Below, piece by piece: positions 1 through 8,789 of a DNA stretch of 64,000 nucleotides. The translations under genes were made by a program, and so were the position numbers. This DNA is from Oceanicaulis sp. (GTDB lineage: Bacteria; Pseudomonadota; Alphaproteobacteria; Caulobacterales; Maricaulaceae), in contig CP157796.1 in NCBI GenBank assembly GCA_040112665.1, positions 1,490,813-1,554,812 of the forward strand, in the 5' to 3' direction. Positions within the stretch are counted from its first letter, which is position 1. Each line of letters starts with the position of its first letter. Under the pieces are notes generated by a model. That model was not told where the DNA came from and did not search any database. It was given only the letters and a program-made list of their open reading frames with translations.

Positions 1-204
1 ACATCAACACCTAGCTTGTGAGGGCAACTGAAAATATCATTATAAAATATGCAAAAAGCAGCCGCGCGGGGGTTGCATACGCGGAATTCTCCGCGCGTCT
101 GCTGCTAACGCGGCTCCACCGCCCCGGTTGCCTTGACCGGTCCGCCCCGGGCCGTACTGTCGCGCTTCGCGCCGGTAGAGCGCATCCAGAGAGGGGAGCG
201 AAGC
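1..204. other. Left-edge non-coding region upstream of acyl-CoA synthetase
   Basis: No convincing gene. The first 65 bases are AT-rich compared with the rest of the window and probably carry the promoter of the acyl-CoA synthetase that starts at 205, but I cannot pick a clear -35/-10 pair. A reading frame runs in from 133, but it lacks a ribosome-binding site and would only add an arginine-rich extension to the enzyme. Confidence 0.5.
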
Positions 205-2016
205 ATGGGTCTTTTCAAGGCGATCGGCCGCGAGTGGTTCTATACGACCGAGCTCGCGCGGCTTTTGGGCAAGCTGAAATCGATCACGCCTGACTCAGAG
301 CATCTGACGCCCGATCTCCTGGAAGACAGCGTCGACGCGCACGCCAAGCGCACCGCCTTCCTGACCGAGGACGGCCGCAAGATCAGCTACGCCGAATTCG
401 ACGCCCATGCGAACCGCATCGCCCACTGGGCGGTCTCGCAGGGCATCGAGCCGGGCGATTCGGTCGCGCTCTACATGGGCAACCGGTGGGAGTACGTCGC
501 GGTCTGGCACGGCCTGTCCAAGGTCGGCGTGCAGGGCGCGCTCATCAACAACCAGATCAGCGGCGCGCCGCTGGCGCACACCATCTCCATCTCCGGCGCG
601 CGCCACGCCATCGTGGAGGGCGAGCTGGCCGGCCAGTTCGCTACAGGGCTCGACACCGTGGCCGACAAGCCGACCGTCTGGCTCACCGACGGCGCGGGCG
701 GCATCCAGGGCGCGCAGGATTTCGACGCCGCCCTCGCCAAGTCCGACGATACGCGCCCGGACCGGTCCCGCCGCGCCCATCTTCGCGCCAAGGATCCGTG
801 CATGAAGATGTACACCTCGGGCACCACGGGCCTGCCCAAGGCGGCGATCGTCGCGCACACCCGCTCGCTCTATTACCTGCAGGTGTTCGGCGTCGCGGCG
901 CGCGCGAACAAGAACGACAGGATGATGATGGTCCTGCCGATGTATCACGCCACCGGCGGGCTGTGCGGGGTCGGCGCGGCGCTGAGCTTCGGCGGCACGC
1001 TGATCGTGCGCCGGAAGTTCTCCGCCTCGCGCTTCTGGGAAGACGCGGTGGAGACCGGCGCGACCATGTTCATGTATGTCGGCGAGCTCTGCCGCTTCCT
1101 GGTCGCCAACGATCCCAGCCCGGCGGAGAAGAAGCACAAGATCCGCGTCGCCATCGGCAACGGGCTGCGTCCCGACGTCTGGCCGCGCTTCGCCGAGCGT
1201 TCGGGCATTCCGCGCATCATCGAGTTCTACGGCGCGACCGAGGGCAATGTCGGGCTGATCAATCTCGATTCCAGGCCCGGCGCGATCGGCCGGGTCCCGC
1301 CCCATCTCGCCAAGCGCTTCAACATCAAGCTCGTGCGCTTCGACACCGAGAAGGAAGAGGTGATCCGCGACAAGAAGGGCCGCTGCATCCCCTGCGCGCC
1401 CGGCGAGGTCGGCGAGGCGATCGGCGAGATCCGCCCCGACGACGCGCGCTATCGGTTCGACGGCTATCAGGACGAGGAAGCCACGAAGAAGAAAATCCTG
1501 CGCGACGTGTTCAAGGACGGCGATCTGTATTTCCGGACCGGCGACCTGATGAAGCGCGACGAGCTCGGCTACTACTATTTCGTGGACCGGATCGGGGACA
1601 CGTTCCGCTGGAAGTCGGAGAACGTCTCCACCAACGAGGTCGCCGAGGCGATGGGCGTGCATCCCGGCGTCATCCAGGCGAACGTCTACGGCGTCGAGGT
1701 GGCCGACTATTCGGGCAAGGCCGGCATGGCCGCGCTGATCATCGACGAGGATTTCGATCTTCAGGCCCTGCGCGCCCATGTGCACCGCGAGCTGCCCCAT
1801 TACGCCCGCCCGCTTTTCGTCAGGCTGCACACCGACGCGCCGAGCGAGCACACCACAGGCACCTTCAAGCTGAAGAAGACCGATCTGGTGCGCGAGGGCT
1901 GGGACCCCGAGAAGGTCTCCGAGCCGCTCTATTTCGACGATCCGGACGCCGGCGCCTATGTCGAGCTGACGCCTGAGCTGCGCGCGGCGATCATCTCCGG
2001 CGAGAAGCGCGTGTGA
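205..2016 (+). CDS. Long-chain acyl-CoA synthetase (FATP/FadD6-like)
   Basis: ATP-dependent ligase that activates long or very-long-chain fatty acids to acyl-CoA through an acyl-adenylate, 603 residues. The AMP-binding P-loop motif (YTSGTTGLPK) lies near residue 203, the EFYGATEG motif follows in mid-protein, and the YFRTGDL and DRIGDTFRWKSENVS segments mark the hinge. The latter wording is typical of the fatty-acid-transport-protein/VLACS branch rather than classic FadD. The start at 205 is preceded by GAGAGGGGAGCG; an in-frame upstream ATG at 133 has no such site and gives a low-complexity extension. A DUF924 gene overlaps its stop codon, so the two are probably co-transcribed. Chain-length specificity cannot be read from the sequence. 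Confidence 0.9.
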   Translation: MGLFKAIGREWFYTTELARLLGKLKSITPDSEHLTPDLLEDSVDAHAKRTAFLTEDGRKISYAEFDAHANRIAHWAVSQGIEPGDSVALYMGNRWEYVAVWHGLSKVGVQGALINNQISGAPLAHTISISGARHAIVEGELAGQFATGLDTVADKPTVWLTDGAGGIQGAQDFDAALAKSDDTRPDRSRRAHLRAKDPCMKMYTSGTTGLPKAAIVAHTRSLYYLQVFGVAARANKNDRMMMVLPMYHATGGLCGVGAALSFGGTLIVRRKFSASRFWEDAVETGATMFMYVGELCRFLVANDPSPAEKKHKIRVAIGNGLRPDVWPRFAERSGIPRIIEFYGATEGNVGLINLDSRPGAIGRVPPHLAKRFNIKLVRFDTEKEEVIRDKKGRCIPCAPGEVGEAIGEIRPDDARYRFDGYQDEEATKKKILRDVFKDGDLYFRTGDLMKRDELGYYYFVDRIGDTFRWKSENVSTNEVAEAMGVHPGVIQANVYGVEVADYSGKAGMAALIIDEDFDLQALRAHVHRELPHYARPLFVRLHTDAPSEHTTGTFKLKKTDLVREGWDPEKVSEPLYFDDPDAGAYVELTPELRAAIISGEKRV

Positions 2017-2600
2017 GCCGTCCGCTCGATCCCGAAAGCGTTCTGCACTTCTGGTTCGTCGAGGCCGGGCCGAAGCGCTGGTTCAGCGTCGATCCGGCCT
2101 TCGACGCCGCGGTGCGCCGCCGGTTCGGACCTGCCTGCCATGCGTTGAGGACCGCCGGGGCGATCGCCGACCATCCCTGGCTGGTCGAGCCTGAAAGCGC
2201 GCTGGCGCTGATCATCCTGACAGACCAGGCGCCGCGTAACGTCTGGCGCGGCTCGAACGCGGCGTTCAGCCTCGATCCGCTGGGGCTGGAGGCGGCGCGC
2301 GCCGCCCTCGCCGCGGGCTGGGACTGGGCGCTCGCGCCCGACCGGCGCGCCTTCGTCTACATGCCGCTGATGCATTCCGAAGACATCGAGGATCAGGCGC
2401 TGTGCGTGGCGCTGTGCGAAGCCCGGTTGGGCGAGGGCGGTCAGACCGCCCGGCATGCGCGCGCCCATTTCGAGCTGATCCGCCGCTTCGGCCGCTTTCC
2501 CCATCGCAACGCCGCCCTGAACCGCACGCCGACCCCGGCGGAGACCGAATTTCTCGAGGCGGGCGGCTACGCGCCCGGCGCGAAACGCCCGGCAAAATAG
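2013..2600 (+). CDS. DUF924 family protein
   Basis: 195-residue protein of the DUF924 family, recognised by the opening segment (VLHFWFVEAGPKRWF), the central LTDQAPRNVWRG segment and the HSEDIEDQ segment. The family is an all-helical, TPR-like fold with no settled function. The GTG start overlaps the TGA of the acyl-CoA synthetase (GTGA), which implies translational coupling. No signal peptide or membrane segment. Confidence 0.85.
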   Translation: MSRPLDPESVLHFWFVEAGPKRWFSVDPAFDAAVRRRFGPACHALRTAGAIADHPWLVEPESALALIILTDQAPRNVWRGSNAAFSLDPLGLEAARAALAAGWDWALAPDRRAFVYMPLMHSEDIEDQALCVALCEARLGEGGQTARHARAHFELIRRFGRFPHRNAALNRTPTPAETEFLEAGGYAPGAKRPAK

Positions 2601-2711
2601 GCCCGGCGGGCAGGCTCTTCCGCAGGCGTCTGAACCTAACTCATTGATATATGGCGTCATAAGCGCGGCAAGCCGCTTGCAATCCCGTCTCCGAACCATT
2701 GGAGACCGCCC

Positions 2712-2942
2712 ATGCCCGCCGCCCGCCGCTCGCGCATCACGCCTGAAGACATCCGCATCATCGCCTTCACCCTGGTCGACCGGCACGGCGCGCGCGCGCT
2801 GGGCTACGCCGACCAGGCGGTGTGCGAGCTCGACGAGAAGGGCGAGGCGGAAAGCGCAGACGCCTGGCGCGCCCTGCGCAGCGAGATCGAGGACGCGCTG
2901 GGCGGGCGGATCAGCCGGGAAACCCCGATCGCCCTGCATTAG
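2712..2942 (+). CDS. Small hypothetical protein
   Basis: 76-residue protein of unrecognised family. It starts with a basic stretch and then has two predicted helices rich in Ala, Glu and Arg around a Tyr-Ala-Asp segment, with no Cys, no signal peptide and no membrane segment. GGAGA sits 7 bases before the ATG, and codon use matches the neighbours, so I believe it is expressed. It vaguely resembles short helical proteins of sphingomonads and hyphomonads, but I cannot assign a family. Confidence 0.6.
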   Translation: MPAARRSRITPEDIRIIAFTLVDRHGARALGYADQAVCELDEKGEAESADAWRALRSEIEDALGGRISRETPIALH

Positions 2943-3025
2943 GTCTCCCGGCGATCGGTGACATTTCCGCGGCGGACGGCGCGCACGGCTTGCCCGATCC
3001 CGCTTGCGGGGCGATCCTTGCGGTC

Positions 3026-3964
3026 ATGGCCGCCGAACCCAATCAGTTTCAGAAATTCTTCGACTTCTCCCGGCTCACCGAGATGTTCGGCGGGGACAAG
3101 AGCACGTCGGGGCTCCGCGATCTTCTGGCCCGGGCGCGCGACGTGGTCGAGCTGCCCCCTCCGCCGGTGGAAAAGCGGCTGACCGTCGATGTGGCGGGCG
3201 GAAACGGGCCGATCGCCGCGCGCGTCTACGTGCCTTACGGAGCGAGCGAGGAGACGCCGGGGCCGGGCCTGGTCTTCTACCATGGCGGCGGGTTCGTGAT
3301 CGGCTCGCTGGACAGCTACGACCCGCTCTGCCAGCGCCTTGCGGCGGTGTCCGGCGTGCGCATCGTCTCGATCGACTACCGGCTGGCGCCCGAACACCCC
3401 TATCCGGCGGCGGTCGAGGACGCGTTCGCGAGCTTCGACGCGATCGCTGCGGGCGCGCTGACGAGTTTCGGCTTCGATCCTGCGCGCCTGGCCTTGGGCG
3501 GCGACAGCGCGGGCGGCAATCTCGCCGCGACCGTGGCGCGCGAGCGGCGCGACCGTGTCGTCTTCCAGCTTCTGCTCTATCCGCTTCTGCAGCTCGTTCA
3601 GGTCAAGAAGGACCGGCCGCGCTGGCAGGAAGGGCCGCTGATTTCGGTCGCCACGCTCGAAGAGATCGTCAAACGCTATCTCAAGGACGCCGACCGGTCA
3701 GATCCGCGCATCTCCCCGCTCATGGCCGCCGACCTCAAGGGCTTGCCGCCGTGCTGGATGCTGGCCGCCGAGCTCGATCCGCTGCTTGAAGAGGGCGAAG
3801 CCTACGCCGCCAAGCTCGCCGCCTTCGGCGTGCCGGTCGAGCGCAAGGTGTTCAACGGCCTGCCGCACGGCTTTCTCAACCTCTCCCGCGTCGTGCCCGC
3901 CACCGTGCCCGCGATCGAGACCGCTGCAAAAGCGCTGGCGAAAGGCGTGGCGAAGAAGGGCTAG
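3026..3964 (+). CDS. Alpha/beta hydrolase, HSL-type esterase/lipase
   Basis: 312-residue carboxylesterase-like enzyme of the hormone-sensitive-lipase group. The oxyanion-hole motif HGGGF is followed by YRLAPEHPYPAA and the nucleophile elbow GDSAGG; an Asp (ELDPL) and a His (GLPHGF) in the C-terminal third complete the triad. No signal peptide, so probably cytoplasmic. A longer frame is open back to 2822, but it overlaps the small upstream gene and is Arg-rich, so ATG 3026 is preferred although its ribosome-binding site is weak. Substrate unknown. Confidence 0.85.
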   Translation: MAAEPNQFQKFFDFSRLTEMFGGDKSTSGLRDLLARARDVVELPPPPVEKRLTVDVAGGNGPIAARVYVPYGASEETPGPGLVFYHGGGFVIGSLDSYDPLCQRLAAVSGVRIVSIDYRLAPEHPYPAAVEDAFASFDAIAAGALTSFGFDPARLALGGDSAGGNLAATVARERRDRVVFQLLLYPLLQLVQVKKDRPRWQEGPLISVATLEEIVKRYLKDADRSDPRISPLMAADLKGLPPCWMLAAELDPLLEEGEAYAAKLAAFGVPVERKVFNGLPHGFLNLSRVVPATVPAIETAAKALAKGVAKKG

Positions 3965-4025
3965 GACGCTTTGCGTCCCGGCCTGCTGCTTCTAGGCTCG
4001 CCGCGCCTCTGGAAAGGGAGACGCC

Positions 4026-5033
4026 ATGACCCGCAAGACCGACCACCCCGCCGGAACCGTGCACACGCTCGACCTCGAGATCGAGCGGCTGAAGGACAAT
4101 CCGCTCGGCGATCCGCATGTGCGCCGCGTCGACGTCTGGACGCCGGCCGGTCATGACGGGGCGGGCCTGCCTTTGCTGGTCGATCTGGCGGGCTATACCG
4201 GCTCGGGCCTCAGCCATACCAACTGGAAGAATTTCGGCGAGAACGTCCCTGAACGGCTGGATCGTCTGGTCGGCTCGGGCGCGATGAAGCCCGCCGTCGT
4301 GGCCTTTCCCGACGGCTTCACCCGGCTTGGCGGCAACCAGTACGTCAACTCCGCAGCCCTGGGCCCGTGGGCGGACGTGATCTGCGAGGACGTGGTGCCG
4401 GGTGTGGAAAGCGTGTTCGGCTGCGGCGGGGACGGGCGCCGGGCGGTCTTCGGCAAAAGCTCGGGCGGGTTCGGCGCGATGCACCACGCCATGACCCGGC
4501 CCGACATCTGGGCGGCCGCGGCGTGCCACTCCGGCGATATGGGCTTCGAGCTGTGCTACGCGAAGGACTTCCCCGCGGCCCTGCGCGCGATCGCCAGGCA
4601 CGGCTCGATCAAGGCGTTCATGGACAAGTTCGAGGAAAACCCCAAGCCGAGCGGATCGGACATCCACGTCCTGATGACCCTCGCAATGGCGGCGAGCTAT
4701 GATCCGTGCCCGGACGGGGGGTATCTGGGGATCCGCCTGCCCGTCGATCCGCATACGTGCGAACGCATCGCCGAGCGCTGGAACAACTGGCTCGCCTTCG
4801 ATCCGCTGGTGATGGTGGAGGAAAAGGCCGAGGCGCTGAAATCGCTGAAGGCGCTGTTCATCGATTGCGGCGACGTGGATCAGTACGACCTCGTCTACGG
4901 CGCCCGCCGCCTGCACCGCCGCCTCGACCAGCTCGGCGTGACCCACCGCTACGAAGAATTCCCCGACGACCATTCAGGCATCGACTACCGCATGGACGTC
5001 AGCCTGCCGTATCTGGTGGAGGCCTTGGGCTAG
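4026..5033 (+). CDS. Putative esterase (enterochelin-esterase/esterase D-like fold)
   Basis: 335-residue alpha/beta hydrolase of the putative-esterase family. The nucleophile elbow is GKSSGG near residue 140. An acidic residue follows in FIDCGDVDQYD, and the catalytic His is in DDHSGIDYR near the C-terminus. AAAGGGAGA precedes the ATG closely. No export signal. It converges with the aldehyde dehydrogenase on the other strand, and the two stop codons overlap by 4 bases. The natural ester is not deducible. Confidence 0.8.
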   Translation: MTRKTDHPAGTVHTLDLEIERLKDNPLGDPHVRRVDVWTPAGHDGAGLPLLVDLAGYTGSGLSHTNWKNFGENVPERLDRLVGSGAMKPAVVAFPDGFTRLGGNQYVNSAALGPWADVICEDVVPGVESVFGCGGDGRRAVFGKSSGGFGAMHHAMTRPDIWAAAACHSGDMGFELCYAKDFPAALRAIARHGSIKAFMDKFEENPKPSGSDIHVLMTLAMAASYDPCPDGGYLGIRLPVDPHTCERIAERWNNWLAFDPLVMVEEKAEALKSLKALFIDCGDVDQYDLVYGARRLHRRLDQLGVTHRYEEFPDDHSGIDYRMDVSLPYLVEALG

Positions 5034-6448
5034 CCGCCTTCCCGATACGCGCTCAGCGGCAGGGGCGCGCCGGTGTTTGCGATCAGGGCCTTGCGGCGGA
5101 AAAAGCGGGTGAGGCCGGCCGCGCCCATGCGCGAGGGGCCGAGCCCTGAGTTTTTGAAGCTCTGTTTTTCGGCTTCATAGAAGAGCGCGGTGAGCGCGGC
5201 GTCGTTCAGCGACACCGCGCCGGCGTCGAGCCTGCGGGCGATCTGTTCGGCTTCGTCGAGATCGCCGGCGAAGACCGCCGCGCTCAGGCCGAACTCGGTG
5301 TCGTTGGCGAGCGCCACCGCTTCGTCGATCGTGTCATAGGCCATGACCGGCATGACCGGGCCGAAGGTCTCCTCGGTCATCACGGTCATGGCGTGGGTCG
5401 CGTCCGCGATCACGGTGGGGCGGATCCAGCGCCCGCCGCCATGGGTCTCGATCACCCCGCCGGTGAGCACGCGCGCGCCCTTGGACGCCGCATCGGCGAT
5501 CTGACCGGCGATGATGTCGGCCTGCCGGTCGAAGATCAGCGGGCCGAGCTCGCCTTGATTGATGTCGGGCCAGTTCAGGCGCACCGCCTCGGCGGCGTCG
5601 ACGAGCTTTGAGAGAAAGACGTCGTGCACCGCCCGGTCGACATAGATGCGCTCGATCGACTGGCAGGCCTGCCCGGTGGACAGCACCGAGCCTCTGAGCG
5701 CGGCGGTCACGGCGAGATCGAGATCGGCGCTTTTGGTGACGATCAGCGGGTCCTTGCCGCCGAGCTCCAGAAACGCCGGGATCAGCTTTTCCGCGGCGCT
5801 GGCGGCGACCTTGCGGCCGGTGGGGACCGAGCCGGTGAAGCAGACGAGATCGGAGCGCGCGATCACCGCCTGGCCGGTCTCCCCGCCGCCGTTCACGAAG
5901 GCGATGAGATCAGCCAGGCCCGCCGCCTCGATCGTCCGGGTGAGCGGCGCGACGAAGCGGGGGGTGACCTCGCTGGGTTTGACCAGCACCGCGCAGCCCG
6001 CAGCCAGCGCCGGGATCGCATCGATCAGCGACAGGGTGAGCGGGAAATTCCACGGGCTGATCACGCCGACCAGACCGTAGGGCACGTACTGGCCGGTGTG
6101 TTTCAGCGCCGGGTTGGACCGGCCCTCCAGCCAGTCCGCTTTCGGCGCCAGCAGCGGCGCGGACATCGCCCAGCCTCTCAGCGAGGCGGCCGCGCCTTGT
6201 ACTTCGAGCCGCGCCACCCGCCGGCGGCCTGTGTCGGTCTCGAGCGCGGCGGCGAGCGCGTCCGCGTCCGCCTCGATCGCGCCGGCCCAGGCCGAGAGCC
6301 TGTCCATGCGCTCGGAGATCGGGGTGGCCGCCCACGCCCTTTGCGCATCGCGCAGCCGGCCGGCGATCTGGTCGAGATCGCCGGAGCTGGGCGGGGTGAT
6401 CTCGTAATCGAACGCGCCGGTGCGCGGGTTTCTGACCTTCAGGGTCAT
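5030..6448 (-). CDS. NAD(P)-dependent aldehyde dehydrogenase
   Basis: 472-residue aldehyde dehydrogenase that oxidises an aldehyde to the acid with NAD(P). Visible motifs are SPWNFP in the cofactor-binding domain, FLELGGKDP with the general-base Glu, GQACQS with the catalytic Cys, and EETFGPVMPV. It is the last gene of a three-gene operon (membrane protein, FAD-linked oxidase, this gene) and its start overlaps the oxidase stop by 4 bases. The pairing suggests successive oxidation of one substrate. Coniferyl-aldehyde-type enzymes belong to the same broad group, but the substrate is not fixed by sequence. Confidence 0.88.
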   Translation of the reverse strand: MTLKVRNPRTGAFDYEITPPSSGDLDQIAGRLRDAQRAWAATPISERMDRLSAWAGAIEADADALAAALETDTGRRRVARLEVQGAAASLRGWAMSAPLLAPKADWLEGRSNPALKHTGQYVPYGLVGVISPWNFPLTLSLIDAIPALAAGCAVLVKPSEVTPRFVAPLTRTIEAAGLADLIAFVNGGGETGQAVIARSDLVCFTGSVPTGRKVAASAAEKLIPAFLELGGKDPLIVTKSADLDLAVTAALRGSVLSTGQACQSIERIYVDRAVHDVFLSKLVDAAEAVRLNWPDINQGELGPLIFDRQADIIAGQIADAASKGARVLTGGVIETHGGGRWIRPTVIADATHAMTVMTEETFGPVMPVMAYDTIDEAVALANDTEFGLSAAVFAGDLDEAEQIARRLDAGAVSLNDAALTALFYEAEKQSFKNSGLGPSRMGAAGLTRFFRRKALIANTGAPLPLSAYREGG

Positions 6449-8049
6449 GGTCTGTCTCCAAGGCCCAGCGCGCCGGGATTGATCAGGTTTTGGGGATCGA
6501 GCGCGGCCTTGACCGCCTTGAGCAGCGCCAGCGCCGGCGCGGAGCGGGTCGCCGCCAGCGGATAGGTGCGCCCGACCTGGAAATGCGCCGCGCCGTGCCG
6601 GACGAAGATCTCCACGACCTTTTCGCGCGCCTCGGCGACCAGATCGGTGGCGGCGGGGTCTTCAGGGCGCGGGGTGAGCTTTCCGAGATAGTCTTGCTCG
6701 ACGCTGGCTTCATGCAGCGCGAAAAGCCGGTCGGGCCAGAGGAAGACCGGCTCGATCAGATAGCCGGTGGTCGAGAGCGTCGTCAGCAGAAAGCCGGTGG
6801 TCACGCCGTGCGCCTCGAAGCGGCCGGCCAGCTGCGCGAACAGCGCGTCGATCTCCGCCCAGACGGCCGGCCCCGCGCTCATCGGCACGATGCCGTGCAC
6901 AGGAACCCAGCGCTCGGCGTTCGGGCCGATCATGTTGTTCAGCGGGGTGAAGGGCGCGGCGCGGATGACCTTGGGGATGGTCGGCTCCACGGAGGTTCCG
7001 CCCTCGGCCTCGCAGAGCTTCGCCAGCGTTCGATACGCGTCGTTCGCTCCGGCTTCGCTATGGCTTTCGGTGACGAAGTGCAGGTTGAAGTCCGCTTCGC
7101 CCAGAAAATTCCGGCCCGCCAGCGCCATCTTCGCGCCCTCGGCGAGGCCTTTGACGAGGTTTTTCTGCCCCGTCACCACCTTGCCGAACGTCTTCGCATC
7201 GCTCGCCAGCGAGGCGCGCTTCATCCGAACCTGGGTGAGCCCCGGATCAAAGGCGAAGAGCTCGCAGGCCAGGCCCGTGCGCCCCAGCGCAGCGACGGCC
7301 CGCGCGCAGGCGTCCCGATCGGTGAAGCTGAAACTGCCCCGCCGTTCATGGGCCGGCGCGGGCGCGAGGCGCAGCGTCACCTCGGTCTTCACCCCCAGCG
7401 CGCCGCAATCACCGCAGAACAGCCCCGTCAGGTCCGGGCCGTAATGACGGAAGAAGGGCCTCGCCGCGCCTTCGGGCGTCTCGCCCGAGGCCGTGCCGGT
7501 GCGCAGGATTTCGCCGGAGGCCAGAGCGACGGAGACCGAGAGAACGGAGTCCGCGGTCGGCCCGTGCGCGCTGGCGCCGAAAAACGCGTTGTTCTGGCTG
7601 ACCCCGCCGCCGACCGTGGAGCTGATCCCCGAGAGCGGTCCCCAGAAGGGCGGGCGCAGCCCGGTGGGCTTCAGCGCCTCGTGCAGCGTCTTCCACGTGC
7701 AGCCGGCCTGAACGCGCACATACATGTCGCTCGCGTTGATCTCGACCACCTTATCCATGGCGGCGGTGTCGACCACCACGCCCCCCGGCCGGTCGGCGAG
7801 ATAGCCTTTGGTGTAGCTCATCCCTCCGCCGCGCGGGTAGACGGGCACGCCGGCCTCGGTGCAGGCCCGGACCGCAGCGGCGCACTGCTCCTCGCTGCGC
7901 GGGCTGATCACCGCGTCGATCGGCGCGCCTTCGGTCCAGACGTCCTGGGCATAGAGCGCCCGCGCGTCCGCGCCGGTGGCCACGCCCGCCCGGCCCAGAA
8001 TTTGGCTCAGCGTCTCGATCAGCGCGTCGTCGGCGAGGGTTTCGGCCAT
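6445..8049 (-). CDS. FAD-linked oxidase (GlcD / vanillyl-alcohol-oxidase superfamily)
   Basis: 534-residue flavoprotein with the PCMH-type FAD-binding domain. The N-terminal half carries VYPRGGGMSYTKGY and the GISSTVGGGVSQN segment that contact FAD; the C-terminal half is a FAD-oxidase C-terminal domain. Family members oxidise alpha-hydroxy acids or para-hydroxybenzylic alcohols. ATG 8049 is preceded by AAGGAGG. It overlaps the aldehyde dehydrogenase and follows a small membrane protein by 11 bases. No Cys-rich iron-sulfur domain is fused, so electrons go to oxygen, a quinone or another partner; the neighbouring membrane protein is a possible anchor (inference). Confidence 0.85.
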   Translation of the reverse strand: MAETLADDALIETLSQILGRAGVATGADARALYAQDVWTEGAPIDAVISPRSEEQCAAAVRACTEAGVPVYPRGGGMSYTKGYLADRPGGVVVDTAAMDKVVEINASDMYVRVQAGCTWKTLHEALKPTGLRPPFWGPLSGISSTVGGGVSQNNAFFGASAHGPTADSVLSVSVALASGEILRTGTASGETPEGAARPFFRHYGPDLTGLFCGDCGALGVKTEVTLRLAPAPAHERRGSFSFTDRDACARAVAALGRTGLACELFAFDPGLTQVRMKRASLASDAKTFGKVVTGQKNLVKGLAEGAKMALAGRNFLGEADFNLHFVTESHSEAGANDAYRTLAKLCEAEGGTSVEPTIPKVIRAAPFTPLNNMIGPNAERWVPVHGIVPMSAGPAVWAEIDALFAQLAGRFEAHGVTTGFLLTTLSTTGYLIEPVFLWPDRLFALHEASVEQDYLGKLTPRPEDPAATDLVAEAREKVVEIFVRHGAAHFQVGRTYPLAATRSAPALALLKAVKAALDPQNLINPGALGLGDRP

Positions 8050-8060
8050 GCGGGCCTCCT

Positions 8061-8708
8061 TCAAGCGGGGGTGTAGACGCCCAGAAGCGCGGCGGCGAAG
8101 AGCGCGGCCCAGATCACCAGCACCCAGCGCTTGGCGCGCCTGAGGCTGGCGGCGACCGTAGCGTCGGCGGACGCCTCGCCGGCCATCACCTGCGCGAAGG
8201 CGGGGCCGAACCCGGCGAGCGCGCTGCGGATCATCAGGCCCGAACCGATCGTGAGCGCGAGCAGGCAGAGCTTCAGCGACAGAAAAAGCGGCGCGTCCCA
8301 GACCCCGGCCAGCGCGGCCAGAGCGGCGGCGAGGAGGCCCGCCATCACCACCCAGCGCAGCGCGGTGTCGAAATGCCTGGCGAGCGCGTGCGGGCCGGTC
8401 TTCAGATGCACCAGCCAGGCGGCGCCGGCCCAGATGACAGCCGCGATAAACGCTACGGCGACCCAGAGCGGGTCCAGCGCGATCCAGCCGCGCGAGGCGG
8501 CGAGCGCGAGCCCGGTCGGCAGGGTGAAGATCAGCGCCATGCGCGGCGCCATGTCGACATTCATCAGGATGTGCGCCGCAGCCCCGCGCGCCGCGGGCGG
8601 ACGCGCAGGATCGGCGACGAGGCGGCTCGCGTAGAAGGCGCCGAGATCGCCGCCCAGCCAGTAGACGAACACCAGAATGTGCAGAAACAGCCAGATCGGC
8701 TCGATCAT
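8061..8708 (-). CDS. Small integral membrane protein of the oxidase operon
   Basis: 215-residue inner-membrane protein with about six hydrophobic segments. His residues appear in the first segment (FLHILVFVYWLGGD), in ILMNVDMAP and in LVHLKTGPHALARHF, an arrangement reminiscent of CopD/DUF2269-type, possibly heme-binding, membrane proteins. First gene of the operon with the FAD oxidase and aldehyde dehydrogenase. It begins 25 bases downstream of a long palindrome that is the likely operator. A role as electron acceptor or anchor for the oxidase is inference from context. Confidence 0.7.
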   Translation of the reverse strand: MIEPIWLFLHILVFVYWLGGDLGAFYASRLVADPARPPAARGAAAHILMNVDMAPRMALIFTLPTGLALAASRGWIALDPLWVAVAFIAAVIWAGAAWLVHLKTGPHALARHFDTALRWVVMAGLLAAALAALAGVWDAPLFLSLKLCLLALTIGSGLMIRSALAGFGPAFAQVMAGEASADATVAASLRRAKRWVLVIWAALFAAALLGVYTPA

Positions 8709-8732
8709 GAAAGCTCGCCCCCGCGGCGGTCA

Positions 8733-8760
8733 GCAAATGATATACTTATATATCATTTGC
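8733..8760. promoter_or_regulatory. Perfect palindrome, probable GntR operator
   Basis: Two perfect 12-base arms, GCAAATGATATA and TATATCATTTGC, are separated by CTTA. The site lies just upstream of the membrane protein / FAD oxidase / aldehyde dehydrogenase operon, and the GntR/UTRA regulator gene ends 30 bases away. It is AT-rich and lacks a GC stem with T-tract, so it is not a terminator. That the neighbouring regulator binds here is inference. Confidence 0.7.
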
Positions 8761-8789
8761 CCCGCCGGCCAAGCGGTCGGGCCGGGCCG

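Noticed and set aside
80..95. CGCGGA-ATTC-TCCGCG inverted repeat upstream of the acyl-CoA synthetase
   Set aside because: Six-base GC-rich arms are common by chance in such DNA, and no regulator or second site supports it.
295..1851. Long minus-strand frames opposite the acyl-CoA synthetase and other genes (for example also opposite gltB)
   Set aside because: They arise from GC-rich third positions of the true gene, lack known domains and ribosome-binding sites.
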